Assembly: GCF_026151205.1 (NCBI RefSeq)
Contig: NC_087072.1
Coordinates: 22,399,603 to 22,463,602 of the forward strand
Origin: Bolinopsis microptera
Lineage: Eukaryota > Ctenophora > Tentaculata > Lobata > Bolinopsidae
Length of the DNA: 64,000 bases
Direction of reading: 5' to 3'
This document shows positions 1-25,624 of the stretch, one piece after another. How positions within the stretch are numbered: position 1 is the stretch's first letter; the number at the start of each line of letters is the position of its first letter. The notes below the pieces were generated by a model. That model did not search any database. It saw only the letters and a program-made list of their open reading frames with translations, and was not told where the DNA came from. Both the position numbers and the translations under genes were made by a program.

Positions 1-489
1 CAAAGTTCTTAACAAGGGATAGTTAAAAAACAACGCCCAAGTCTAATCTTTCCCTAAAAGAAAAAACTAAATATCAAAAACTTCATTGTAATTTCTGCCA
101 AGATCTCTTGTCAATACATAAGCTAAATTACGGAGATAATGCAGATCAAATATATTTAAGTTCAATATTCAAACGAACGTTTGAGTTCAATATTCAAACG
201 AACGAATTTAACGAGTGATTTTGATTATATTGTCCTAATCACACAACAGGGGAGTGACATTATTATACATATATATTGTACATCTGCAGAACATCGGACC
301 AGAAACTCAAGTGTTTGATCAGTGATCAAAATAACAGTCTAGTTGCATTATATTATACAAATAAAAGTAGAAAAGGTAAAACTTTGTGACCCAAAAGATT
401 AAAATCTCCATACCACTACGCCACTAACACCAAATGTACTGTAATACATACTGTAATGATACGTAATAATATATAAATAATATCCATAC
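1..489. other. PTPN3/4 intron, no exon seen
   Basis: AT-rich sequence after the PDZ exon. I see no phosphatase signature here, so the next exon lies outside the window. A short direct repeat (gagttcaatattcaaacgaa) occurs twice near 155-205. Confidence 0.5.
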
Positions 490-14674
<14,185 letters not shown>

Positions 14675-15384
14675 CTTCCTGTCAATTTACATAGCACATC
14701 TGAGAAATAACAATCTTCATCTCTGGAAGCAATAATCGATCAAATTGTAACAATAGCATACTGATTTATTAGAGAAACAGGTTCAGACCACCTCCCGGCC
14801 TGGTTCACCAGCGCAGCTCAATCTACAAGTGTATTCAATTGTACACTTGGACCTGAACCCAGAAGCTAACCGAACCTGCACCAAAATTGAACACAGTAAG
14901 GCAATACCAGACCAGTGAAATTGCGTATTATATATATTTTAGAACCCCCTATGTAAGCTTATATACAAAAAGTTATTGCATAGAAATATAGGACCTTCTC
15001 CTATACTAGGAGATCAGGCTCGAATAGGACAGTCAATGAGCAATGAGTTGAGATACTTGAATTATATCCTTGCTAACAATTTCTACCTTAGTACAGAGTG
15101 TAGGGACTTTTGAAATAAAAACCCTGCTCATGAAATCAATTCAGGAGGCCACCTATAGAGTACATAATGTCTTAGATAATCCCTGTGGTCGAGTCTCAAA
15201 TGAGGGGGACCTCACCGAAAAAAATGTTTAGGGTGCCCATCACTACACCCACTGGATGATGATCATGTCAATAGTCTCGATTAGATTTGATTTTATTTCC
15301 AGACTGAAGTAACCACAAGGGCTTGAACATAAAACCTTCTGATTAAAACCTATGAAAGCGAAAACTATCCTAACAAGCCCCCTT
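14675..15384. other. Upstream region of the PTPN3/4-like gene
   Basis: Contains the presumed 5' UTR and promoter on the minus strand. I see an imperfect hairpin (caagtgta...tacacttg, about 14828-14851) but no clear TATA box or CpG-rich promoter. Confidence 0.4.
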
Positions 15385-15800
15385 ATTAAGACAAACTAAG
15401 CATTAACTTTGTTGCCAGTTTTAGAGGTATGTCATGATGTAAAATTTGAACCCCGGCTACAGAAGGTAAACGAGGGTGAATGTCTCAACCCAAAGACTAT
15501 AACAGGTGACCAAGTTCGGCTTGACGTATCTGCTAGAGGAGTTTGGACTCCACTTGATAAGACCTTTCTTGACAATATGGTTTCATACCCCAATTGCTTA
15601 TCAAACAGGACAAAGAATCTTCAAGAAGTATATGAAGAGAACGAGAAGGAGGATGAGTACTTAAAGAGTGTTTAATGTGGAGAAGGCAACCTTCACCCCA
15701 GCTGTATTTCTCACATCTGGAGGATAGATGATATCTATTTCTCAGGATTTACGATTGTGCTCTGCCAATTGCATCACTTGATTTAATTGAATGTATATAT
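15385..15800 (+). pseudogene. Fragment of a retroelement restriction-like endonuclease region
   Basis: An open stretch at 15409-15675 encodes blocks EVCHDVKFEPRLQ, DQVRLDVSARGVW and LDKTFLDNMV, then a frame break and KATFTPAVFLTSGG-like coding near 15680-15720. The same family appears at 23.2-24.0 kb. The layout (H-D, then V-x-x-E-P, then R-x-D, then a second D) resembles a PD-(D/E)XK endonuclease such as the R2-type C-terminal domain; this is inference from residue pattern. The 3' tail (about 15720-15800, ggatagatgatatctatt...) recurs at 25.08 kb and, in reverse, near 23.0 kb. Confidence 0.65.
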
Positions 15801-16107
15801 TGATTGAATGACCCGTTTAAAATAAAATGAACAGGCTTTAAGTTTTTGACATGGCAGATAACACTCTGTCAAATGATCAGGAAACCGTCGCTTTAATTTT
15901 ATGCTTAAGTTTGATTGACGATGCCAATCCTTCCCGCTAGTATATTGCAATCAATGTGAAAAAATGCCAACTACCAATTGGAAAGAAGTGACGTATGTGC
16001 TACAAGAGCCGCGCGCTGAGTTAGATTATAAAATTTGATTATTTGATTGTAACGTTGCATAAACGCGCCTACTTGCTCGTTTTAGAAGGTTCAATTATGC
16101 CAGGCTC

Positions 16108-16464
16108 GTTGACGGGTGATACTAGTAAAATATCTGTTCCATATATTGGAACAGGACCGTCGACGAGTCCAACTCGGCGCGCGTCCTGGTAGGTTGTAAA
16201 CCCACAACAGGCTCGCTATGTTTATGAACATAATAGCCTGGGATCCCCCAGGAAAACCAAGACGCGAGCCAAGTTGGACTGATCGTCGACAGTCAATATT
16301 TGGACCGCCAAATACCATTTATAATTAACAGTGGGTTTGCTATAAAAGATTTCGCAAATTTTGCATTGTTCATTGTAGGTTTACAACCTACCAGGACGCG
16401 CGCCGAGTTGGACTCGTCGACGGTCCTGTAAATGGAACAGATATTTTACGAGTATCACCCGTTA
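16108..16464. mobile_element. Small GC-rich foldback element
   Basis: Arms of about 90 bp at 16108-16203 and 16377-16464 are reverse complements (both include gtcctggtaggttgtaaac and cgtcgacgagtccaactcgg). The left arm has an 8-10 bp extra segment. A third, diverged copy of the arm core lies at about 16250-16300. Outer ends read gttgacgggtgatac and its complement. No clear target duplication. Confidence 0.75.
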
Positions 16465-16932
16465 ACATTGTTCATTGCATTATTGTAGCGCGATGCACTA
16501 TTGGGCCGCGTCGCGCATCAAATAATTCTTCTCGTAGATCGGCAAATTAATGCATCATTGGCCCTCACAGAGCTGCAAAGGATTGACATCGTGAATCAAG
16601 TTTATTATAGTGTACCATGGATTTGGTCCATGCACCATGACCATTGATTACTTTTCTTTTTTACTATTTCATATTTCATATTTCGTCGTGAAATAAAAAC
16701 TGTTTGAGCTAAGAATGTAAAAATTTGGGTGCACTTCGTGCGCGGCGGGTCATACAACGTATGACAACCAGTGCCAACAGTCCATTAATAATCCCATCAG
16801 AAGCTACCAGGCGGCTTTGTGCAATAACAAGCGTGTTAGAGAGATGATATCTTATTTATATATTTTTAATTTATAAAGATATAAGGTTACTGGGCGGCGC
16901 TCAGCCTGTCATTCCGCCGAATCTTTATTCGG

Positions 16933-17112
16933 TGTCCTGGTCACGTCTTCTCAGATGCTTCCATACAGATTGTTGATTATGTTGATTCTGACATGTCCAC
17001 CGATGTCAAAAATGATTTACTTCTTCTGGAGGATTACTGGATAGAGAAGCTTGGGACAGCATTCCCTCTTGGTCTTAATGACAAGAAGAAAGGAACGGGC
17101 AACATCTCCTAA
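16933..17112 (+). pseudogene. GIY-YIG endonuclease C-terminal part of the Penelope-like element
   Basis: In frame from about 16933 the sequence encodes CPGHVFSDASIQIV, then LLLEDYWIEKLGTAFPLGLN and KKKGTGNIS before a TAA at 17110. The block (E-x-YWI-x-x-LGT-x-x-P-x-GLN-D) is the conserved end of the GIY-YIG nuclease carried by Penelope-like elements. It lies before the reverse transcriptase, the permuted order described for Naiad-type elements. The upstream half is degraded, so the copy is inactive as it stands. Confidence 0.75.
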
Positions 17113-17577
17113 GATCGGGTTATGAATTATTTTAGTGGACAGATTGCTCGATACAAACGTGGCAGAGGGAATGGAAAGAAGAAAGTTCAGCCTAAGAAGT
17201 CTCTGGATACCATAGAGTCTGATATTAACAGGCTGAAAGATAACATCTCTTCAGAACATTCCATATACAAAACATTAAAATGTTATAGCTTATCAGATTT
17301 AGACACTCTCTACTCTTTGAGTCAAAATAATTCAGGATTGATTTACAACGTATGTTCCTCTTTCTGTTCAACATTTTCCCCCAAATACCATCAGAACAAA
17401 TCTGAATCCAGTAATAGAGAATTTATAATTGTTCCATTTAATTGCAAATTCATTGATAATCTTAACCTAAAATCTATTTTCTCTGACACTTCAGTCATTG
17501 ATTTGCTTCCCATTTTGATTCAGTCTTTTACACCATTACAGATTTATTATGAGTATAATGATCCTATAAGTCTTTCT

Positions 17578-20150
17578 GGGGGGGGGGGGGGGGGGGGGTC
17601 AACCTCATTTTACCTCATTTTACCTCATCCCAATTTTGCCTTTTTTGGCTGGCCTCATGAGGTAAAATGAGGTAAATTTCGGCAAAAATTTTTAACAGGT
17701 AAAATTCTCTAAATCGTCAATTTAGTCACGAAGGAGTATGGAAGGAGTTCTAAATGTGTGCTCCTCCAATATAAAGAGTAGGAAATGGTTAACTTTAGTC
17801 GAGGTCTCAGGTCTCTACAATGTCGGGAAGTTCCTGCAGGAATTTGCGCATTGCGCTTGAAGCGCAAGATTCACAGCGCCAAAAGCGAAGGTCGTAGAGA
17901 CATGAGACCTTGACTAAAGTTAACCATTTCATACCATTGCTATATGAGTATGCCACTTTCAGAGTCCTGAACACTCTCCCATATCTCTTAATCGTCAATT
18001 ATATGAATTTTACCTGTTAAAATATATCATCTTTTACTGATATCAATTTAGTTTAACACTGTTAGTTTTAAAAAAGAAAATAATACTTCACACCAAACCA
18101 ACACACAATATGAGAATATAAAGAGGAAGGTTTTCTTGGAGACCTGGACCATCAAAATAGTGTACATTGCTGCTGTCATTGCATTGTCAAGACTCCAGAA
18201 TAAGAGGGTCTAGTTGTGGGATTATGCTGGATAACAGATATGATAAGTGGTAACATCCTACAAAAGAATGTTAGCTTACTAAGGAATTTTCCTCTTATTG
18301 AATCATACAGGAAGTTAACTAAGTTCCTCCTAGTCCTAAGCACTATCTTGTTTCAGAGGGAATGAGTGATTTAAAAAGATGAGGCCAAAGAGTTAGTTGT
18401 GAAGAAGGCATTTGTACTCTGTAATTTCTAAGCTTATTTTTTTCGATATTTATAGCTATTTACTGATCTTGTTTTGACGTATCAGCAAGAGATCACTGGA
18501 CCTCGTTAGTTGTTAGTCATGTTATGCTGATCCAGTTAGTGACGAGCTATGAAGTAATTATTCGACCTCATTTAATACTTACCTATCAATGACGAGCTAT
18601 GAAGTAATCAGTGGATCTCGTCAATGCTCATCCTGTCCGGACTGTCAGTGACGAGTTATGAAGAAATAAATGAAGACCTCATTAATTCCTTGTTCCAAGA
18701 AGATATTCCTCAGGTAACAACCCCTTCTGGCTTGCTTCTGAACATAATATGAAGATTCGAAAACCTAGTCAACCTAAATTGGAACTTGTTGACTGCATTG
18801 GAAAATGGAGAACAATCGAGAAATGAAAATCAGTGCCAGGATATAATCAAAGTTGAATTCGGAATCCAAGGAAAACCTTCCTTTTTTTATATTATCATAT
18901 TGTGCGTTAGTTTGGTGTGAAGTAATACGTTCTTTTTTAAAACTAACAGTGTTTTAAACTAAATTGATATCAGTTAAAGATGATATATTTTAACAGGTAA
19001 AATTCATATAATTGACGATTAAGAGCTGTAGGAGTGTGTTCAGGACTCTGAAAGTGGCATACTCTGATAGCAATGGTATGAAATGGTTAACTTTAGTCAA
19101 GGTCTCATGTCTCTACGACCTTCGCTTTTGGCGCAGTGGATCTTGCGCTTCAGCGCAATGCGCAAATTCCTGCAGGAACTTCCCGACATTGTAGAGACCT
19201 GAAACCTCGACTAAAGTTAACCATTTCCTACTGTTTATATTAGAGGAGCACACATTTAGAACTCCTTCATAACTCCTTCGTGACTAACTTGACGATTTAG
19301 ATAATTTTACCTGTTAAAAATTGGTGAAAAATATGGGCGTGGCCCAAGTCAGTATTATACGAAACCGTAGACACACAAAATTTTTGGTTGTTCCTGATCC
19401 TATAGAGCAACTAATTAGAGGTGATATCTAATTATTTGAACGAAAAGTGGTTTTGTGAACCGCCCTTTATTCTACAGCGAATCATGAACACTGAACATGT
19501 TCATAAGAACTTAGAATTGTATGAAGTATGAGTTTATATGAGTAATTTATTATGAAATGACCTTTCACTATGCAATTTCGATTAAATTCATGTAGATATC
19601 CAATTCAGTTCCATGCACAACTGTTGTTTACATTTGGTCTAGTTAGACACAATTTGTTTCAGAGTGACTCGATAATCGCAATATCAAACTAAGATATTAT
19701 TTAAATGGTCCATGTCATGCAATGCGGAAATATCCCCATAAATTGGCAACTGCCAAAGTGACACTAAAGTTATTGCTAATTCCTTTAAAAAACTTAGCAA
19801 GTGCTATTAACAATTTCCTAATGGATCATGGAAATTGAAATGTTCAATTTTCTTTAATAATAATTATAATGCGAAGTTTTAATTACCCCAAGTTTGGAGA
19901 GTAAGTAGGTTAAACTGGGAATGCCCCTTCCCAGGGACCACATCACCCCTAATAAACCATTAAATATCATGGGAGACCATGCACAGCCTCGAATTATAGT
20001 AGAGATGACTTCGAATAAACCTTTTTTGTCTCTAAAAAAAGGCTTAGAAAACTAGATTTATTTACCTCATTTTACCTCATTTTACCTCATCCCAATTTTG
20101 CCTTTTTTGGCTGGCCTCATGAGGTAAAATGAGGTTGACCCCCCCCCCCC
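17578..20150. mobile_element. 2.57-kb composite DNA transposon with G-run/C-run ends, inserted in the RT gene
   Basis: The left end is about 21 G followed by TCAACCTCATTTTACCTCAT, and the right end is the reverse complement with about 12 C. Flanking TTTCT on both sides looks like a 5-bp (or CTTTCT 6-bp) target duplication, and excision restores the RT frame. Just inside each end is the same 80-bp segment (17605-17675 and 20062-20138) that folds on itself through ACCTCATTTTACCTCAT and its complement. Further in, arms of about 450 bp form a long inverted repeat (about 17684-18150 against 18870-19324, ending TTTTTAACAGGTAAAATT). The centre has short repeats (atgacgagctatgaagtaat) but no gene. 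Confidence 0.8.
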
Positions 20151-21500
20151 TTTCTATTTGTAACTATGCTTCATTCTTAAAGAAACTTTCTATTTCTGAT
20201 ATTAAATCTATTTTAGGTAGTCCATGCGATTGTCACTCCTCCCCTTTCAATTATCCTCCTCATGGACATGTAGTTACTGGTAATTTAGATATTGTTGATA
20301 ATGTTGAACTTAGGGAAGTACTTTCCTACGGTTGTAAATACAGAATTCCCACATTTAAATCTCCAGATGAGATATATATGTCAGTTACCGAAGCTGTCGA
20401 TAAATTTATAAAATCAAAAAGTAGAAAGTACTGTCAAAAAGAAGTAAAGTTCAGCGATTGGAAGGAAAAAGTGTTATCAATAGTTTCCAATCGTATTGAA
20501 TATTACAAGAAAAACTTTCCTGAAACATTTGAAATAAAAGAAAACACACTGGAAAAAGATGATGTTAAAAGAAGTCTTAAATTATTGAAAAGTAAATACA
20601 TTATTTGTAGTATCGACAAAGCTTCTGGTAATTTTTCATTTATTTGTAAAAAGTTTTATGTAAAAACTCTTGTCAATGAAATGGGTTTTGATCCTAATAC
20701 TCTAGAATGTATAGGTAATGATACATATAAACCCTGTAGCGAAGACGAGACTCATTATGTCAATAAAATATCTGAGAGTCTAAAGGAGAGATTTAATGTA
20801 CAAGTTGAAGATAAAAACTTGCGACTAGCACGCATCTTCTGGAACCCTAAGCTTCATAAGAACCCTTACAAGGCGAGGTTCATTGCAGGTGCCCGTTTTT
20901 GCGTTACGAAACAACTTAACGTCCAAGTTAACTGTTGTCTGAAACTTTTGAGGAAATACTTCAAGAAATACTGCGAGGCAATCTACAACAACAGCGGTAT
21001 AAACATGTTTTGGAGCATAGATTCCTCAAGTGAATTCCTTGAAGCTATCAAAAATAGCGATGTTTATAATATACAAGTATATGATTTTACTACTCTTTAT
21101 ACCAGATTAGACTTGATTGAAGTAGAGAATATGATTAATGAAGTTGTTGATTTAATATTTTCAGACCGTAATAGATATATTTGTATTTCTAAAAGAGACA
21201 GTAATACATGTTTCTTTTCCAATAAAACCTATGATTCTCATGCCTGCTTTAGTCAAGATGACCTAAAAGAGGCTGTTAAATTTATTATTTATTTAAACAC
21301 TTATGTCGTCTTCGGTGGGATTGTATTCATACAAACCAAGGGTATTCCTATGGGTGGAAATTCAAGTTCCCCTATAGCTGATCTCACTGTTGGCAAAAAG
21401 GAATTTAATTATATGAAACGTTTACTTCAGGAAAAGAAAATGGGATTAGCAAAGATATTATCCAATAATAAACGATATGTTGACGATTTATCTATTATTA

Positions 21501-21919
21501 ACTCAATTAAACAAATAATCAATTAAACAAATAATCAAAGTTTTAGCAAATTTTACAGCATAAAATTTAAACAAATGAAAACATATAATGCTCTTAGTGG
21601 TAAATGGCCGTTTGTTCTGAGCTGTATGATTTTTTGACAATCAACTAGCGGGGCAAGGAATGTACTGGCTGGTAGCTTTTGTACACACCAAAACGCTAGT
21701 CTGGTTGATTAATGACCAAATTAGAGGCGTTGATAGGAAGGCATTATAATTTGTGGGTGTAAGAGGGAATATTTGGCATGCATTATTCTAGCAGCTATTT
21801 TGTAACAAATGGTCTTTACGATTATTAAGGACGGTAGGTATTTTTGGTGTTCAATGGGGGCCGGGGGTTTAAATTTAAGGGAGAAAAAGAAATGAATATT
21901 GGGTTATAATATAATATAA
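21501..21919. mobile_element. About 420-bp insertion directly after the RT catalytic YVDD
   Basis: It interrupts the RT frame between YVDDLSIIN and YLYFHKL. Borders read attattaac on the left and aatataaac on the right, a possible degenerate 9-bp target duplication. A core (about 21640-21705: gcggggcaaggaatg...cacacca) is shared with about 24360-24420, so it is a repeated, non-coding element. Confidence 0.65.
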
Positions 21920-22359
21920 ACTACCTTTACTTTCATAAATTGATTAATGATATTTATCCTAATTCATTGGAGATGGAGCGAGCTGGTTCCAATAATAAAA
22001 TCATTAACTACCTTGATTTAAATATTAATATTTCCACAGAAGGACTAGAAATATCAGTGTATAACAAAACTGATGATTTTAATTTTCATGTTGTATCCCT
22101 TACATTTCCTCACAGTAACATCCCAACCGAGGTTGGCTACAACGTTTTTTCAAGTCAAGTTCTTAGATATGGTAATGTTTGCACTAGATTGGATATCTTT
22201 ACCTCCCATCTTCACAAAATATTCAAAATTCTAATTGATAGAGGATATAGCCGTGATAGACTGATTAAAGGCATTAAACGTTGTCTGAGGAAATATGATA
22301 ACGTTTTCAGGAAGTTCGGTATTCTAGATGACCGTAACATTATTAAAGAACTCCCCTGA

Positions 22360-23160
22360 TATCTTTTGATTTATTGAAACACGGGTACTTACTCTGCTAA
22401 ACTGAACAAATTCTGAAACTTAGGTGAATAAGTGTACAACGTGCTAAACCGAAGTTCAGACTGACCAGTGAAAATGGGCGAGCGTACCAAGTGTCATTTT
22501 AATTAGAAGTTTTAGTCAGTGATTTATTATTGAAGCTTGTAATTACAATATCTAATGCTCCTATGAATACTTTAATTAATTGTTTGTCCCGTTATTCTTT
22601 TTCCTTCCTCTTTTCCTTGTCATCCCCTTTAGTTTTAAGATTCTTGCTATAAATGGCTACAGCTAACACTATTAATGCTAAGTACCAAACAACAAGTGGG
22701 AGGTGGATCGTTGGTACCATTAAATTGATTTAACACCGCAATTCCAGTCGCAAGCCTGGGACCACTACTAGCATAGTCACAACATCTACAAAGCTGCCAT
22801 ATAGCCTGACTGACAATTTTCTCGACTGACTGACAATGTTTCTTCTTTTTCCCCATTTAGAATACAAAGATTAGTACATTTTAGCTTATGATTAATATTA
22901 TATTTTTACCTATAGTTTACCTAGATTTATGAACATAATAGCCTGGGGTCCCCAGGTAAGATATAAGGTCATAATTCAAACAATATATACATTCAATTAA
23001 ATCAAGTGATGCAATTGGCAGAGGGAGGGAGATGATCTGACCGTAGCGCTCAAAGAAGTCTAGGTACTTTGAAATAAGCACAAACAAGTTTAAGTTTAGG
23101 AAAAGGATGTGGAATATACCTTTTATGATGATAAAGATACCGAATACGTTTTTCCTTGTT
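22360..23160. other. Repeat-derived spacer
   Basis: No gene. About 22927-22965 repeats a segment of the foldback near 16214-16252 (tttatgaacataatagcctg). About 22978-23025 is a reverse-complement copy of the 3' tail found at about 15764-15810. Confidence 0.55.
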
Positions 23161-23250
23161 AGTGAACAGGTTCTGCAATTGTGGAGCTAAGAATGATCAC
23201 AATCATATCGTCAACTGTAAGAAAGGGGGGTATGTGAACTACCGTCATAA

Positions 23251-23371
23251 TTGACGGATGTTACTCGTCTAAGTTTCTTCGAAGTAGCGCGCGCCGCTTC
23301 CTTCTCGAAATGGCCCGACGGCAAGTGCTACGAAGTAGCGCGCGCCGGGCCAGATCATTAACAATGGTCAA
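23251..23371 (+). mobile_element. 121-bp MITE, copy 1, with 9-bp target duplication
   Basis: It starts TTGACGGATGTTACTCG and ends AACAATGGTCAA, flanked by exact 9-bp duplications CCGTCATAA (23242-23250 and 23372-23380). Excision restores the retroelement frame YVNYRHNNV. A 9-bp duplication is characteristic of Mutator-like elements. The GC-rich interior contains gaagtagcgcgcgccg twice. Confidence 0.85.
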
Positions 23372-23643
23372 CCGTCATAACAATGTGAGAGACTTGGTGA
23401 CCAAGGATGTAAGGATTGAGCCCCTGTTAACACCTATAGAATCAGCCAACTTCCAACGAAAGGGCAACAATGCTGATAAAGCTAGGCTCGATATATCAGC
23501 AAGAGGAGTGTGGAGCACATTCGAGAGGCCAGGACTTTCTTTGACGTGCGCATTTTCAATCCCAAATCGCCAACATATCAAGGAAAAACCATGCCACAGC
23601 TCTACACTCTGCACGAGAATGAGAAAAAGAACCAGTACATGAA

Positions 23644-23767
23644 TTGACCATTGTTAATGGTCTGACCCGGCGCGCGCTACTTCGTAGCACTTGCCATCGC
23701 GCCGCTTTCGAGAAGAAAGCGGCCCGCGCGCTACTTCGAGGAAATTTAGACGAGTAACATCCGTCAA
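23644..23767 (-). mobile_element. 124-bp MITE, copy 2, opposite orientation, 9-bp target duplication
   Basis: It is the same element as at 23251-23371 but inverted (begins TTGACCATTGTTAATG, ends GAGTAACATCCGTCAA), flanked by exact GTACATGAA duplications (23635-23643 and 23768-23776). Excision restores the host frame. Two independent insertions of one family lie within 400 bp. Confidence 0.87.
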
Positions 23768-24299
23768 GTACATGAACCGAGTGCTACAATTGGAAAAAGG
23801 GTCATTCGTCCCCCTTGTTTCATTAAATTTGTTTCACTATTTACCACTACAGGAGGAATGGCACCTGAGGCCAAGTATTTCATAAGGAGACTTGCTGTGT
23901 TGATAGCCACCAAGACCAAGGAGGACTACAGCCAGGTGATGTGTAACATCAGGACACGTCTCAATGGGCGCGCGCGGCGGCTTTGATGTTAGCGGCTACA
24001 AGCTTGAAGCTAGGCAGTTGCAGAAAAAATGCCGCGCGCGTTCAGCGTGGGGCTTTTCGTTTTTGATTTTACAAATGACAAAGCAACTTTGAATGGTTAT
24101 TAATGGAATTATCTGATATTTATAATTCAATATGTATTGATTCTTCTGTGGAAAATAAAAATTGTATTTTACTTAAAAAAAATTATTATTATCAAACATG
24201 TCAATCTTACAAATGTCAACAATCCTAAAATAATTTAGAACCGAAATGTGATCCTTTTAGCTCATTTTACAAAGTCAAATATTTAAAACAATTAAAATT

Positions 24300-24545
24300 G
24301 TATAGTGCTCAATTTGTAAATGACTAGTTGATCTTTGCTATTGGAAGTTTGCCAAGGACTGGCAGCTAGCGGGGCAAGGAATGCACGGGCTTAGGGGCTT
24401 TTGTGCACACCAGAACACTAGCTCGGTACATTTTTGGAAACTAGAAGGACTGAAACTAAAATTGTTTTTGATGGAGGTTGAGGCATGTTTTTGAGAGGGA
24501 CTGTATAATAGCTTGTGGTAACAACAGGCCTTTACTTTAATAGGA
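24300..24545. repeat. Diverged copy of the 420-bp repeat element
   Basis: Shares the core gcggggcaaggaatgcacgg followed by cttttgtgcacaccagaaca with the insertion at 21.6 kb. No coding potential is convincing on either strand. Confidence 0.5.
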
Positions 24546-25071
24546 TGAAGTTTTGGTTTTAGGACAGGGAGAAGGCATTGAGAAAATTTGCTCTTTGTTA
24601 ACAAGGCAGAGGATAAGCAATGTTGGTTATAATATGTATCAATATCTAGATCTTCGTTTATCAATTTTCACTAAATATTTTAAAAATTTTAATAGGGAGG
24701 GGAATTCATCAACTTTATTAAGTACCTATCAAAAATAAATCTTATCAATGTAATAGTTCAAAAATCATAAATCATAATCCTAAGTTAAAAACACTTTCTC
24801 ACTACACTGCGCTCACACACGTTAGTAAGGCAAAGGAAAATGCCACCCAGCTAATTTTCAATTTCAAGATAATCATTTTGGATGTGTGGACCCTAGGGTA
24901 GACTTGGTGTCAAAATTTAAATTAGAGCATTCGAAATCTTTGTTTGTCCAATCATGGACATAATGAGGAGTGTGATAGTAGCAGTTAGAGGTGTATGTGG
25001 AAAGGCAAAGAAGGCATGGACCCTACATCCAATTGCAATCTTTCCTTCAACCTGATACCTGAGGGGAAGAG

Positions 25072-25150
25072 CTACGAGGGATAGATGATATCTATTGCTC
25101 AGGATTTACGATTGTGCTCTTGATTTAATTTATTGTATATATATACTGTT
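25072..25150 (+). repeat. Retroelement 3' tail copy
   Basis: The segment ggatagatgatatctattgc followed by tcaggatttacgattgtgctc matches 15720-15765. It probably marks the 3' end of the retroelement whose endonuclease region is at 23.2-24.0 kb, with later insertions between. Confidence 0.6.
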
Positions 25151-25624
25151 TGACATTTTTCCTACAACTTGTTAGTGAACATCTGGTTAGGAAGTGTTCT
25201 GTAGTTTCTGCTTCCATTTGTTGCAGATGTTGGACGGTTCATTACCTATCTTGTTTTTGAGGTAGTTAAGATAACTGTATCCTGTCTATACTAGAGATGA
25301 GTTAGAATTCTAGTGTCATCTTTGTATTCTATAATTTTAAAATTTCTCTTTAAAACTAAATAGTTTTCCTATTTGTTAATCATTTGTAATTATTTAGGCT
25401 ACCGATGTTATCTTCTTCAAACTGCTCAAACAGTAGCATCAGAAAATTAAGAAAACTTTGTTCTTGAATTTGAAAAAGTTTTAAATGAAAAAGCTGAGTG
25501 TACATTGTATAATATAGTACTCTACTTTACTTTATAATAAGTGTTGATATGAAATCAAATAGCCCTTTGTCTACACTGATTTATAGCAAACCTATGATCA
25601 CTGTAACTCTTAGTTTTGTAGGTC

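Larger units (their letters stand above)
17122..22359 (+). pseudogene. Penelope-like (Naiad-like) reverse transcriptase, split by two insertions
   Basis: Coding is in three pieces: 17122 to about 17577 (begins MNYFSGQIARYKRGRGNGKK), about 20150-21500, and about 21915-22359. Removing 17578-20150 joins DPISLS to ICNYASFLKKL in frame. Removing about 21501-21919 joins YVDDLSIIN to YLYFHKLINDI. RT landmarks are WNPKLHKNPYKARFIAG, motif A YDFTTLYT (about 21081), IQTKGIPMGGNSSSPIADL (about 21330-21385), catalytic YVDD (about 21477) and the C-terminal DDFNFHVVSLTFPHSNIPTE. The core residues are intact but the copy is disrupted and its nuclease region has a stop. Penelope-like elements retrotranspose through target-primed reverse transcription. 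Family assignment to Naiad rests on domain order. Confidence 0.82.
23163..23990 (+). pseudogene. Retroelement CCHC/restriction-like-endonuclease C-terminal fragment
   Basis: Coding starts with a CCHC-type finger (CNCGAKNDHNHIVNC, about 23174-23218), then YVNYRHNNVRDLVTKDV, RIEPLLTPIES, DKARLDISARGVW, YMNRVLQLEKGSFVPLV and GGMAPEAKYFIRRLAVLIAT. CCHC finger, then RHN, then E-P and R-x-D is the order expected at the C-terminus of R2-like non-LTR elements with a restriction-like endonuclease. The frame is interrupted by two short inverted-repeat insertions (23251-23371 and 23644-23767). The reverse transcriptase half is not visible. Confidence 0.7.

Noticed and set aside
16700-22400. Hammerhead ribozyme, as reported in some Penelope-like elements
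   Set aside because: I found no CTGATGA...GAAA core in the expected arrangement.
23375-23614. Minus-strand 79-codon frame
   Set aside because: Shadow of the plus-strand retroelement endonuclease frame.
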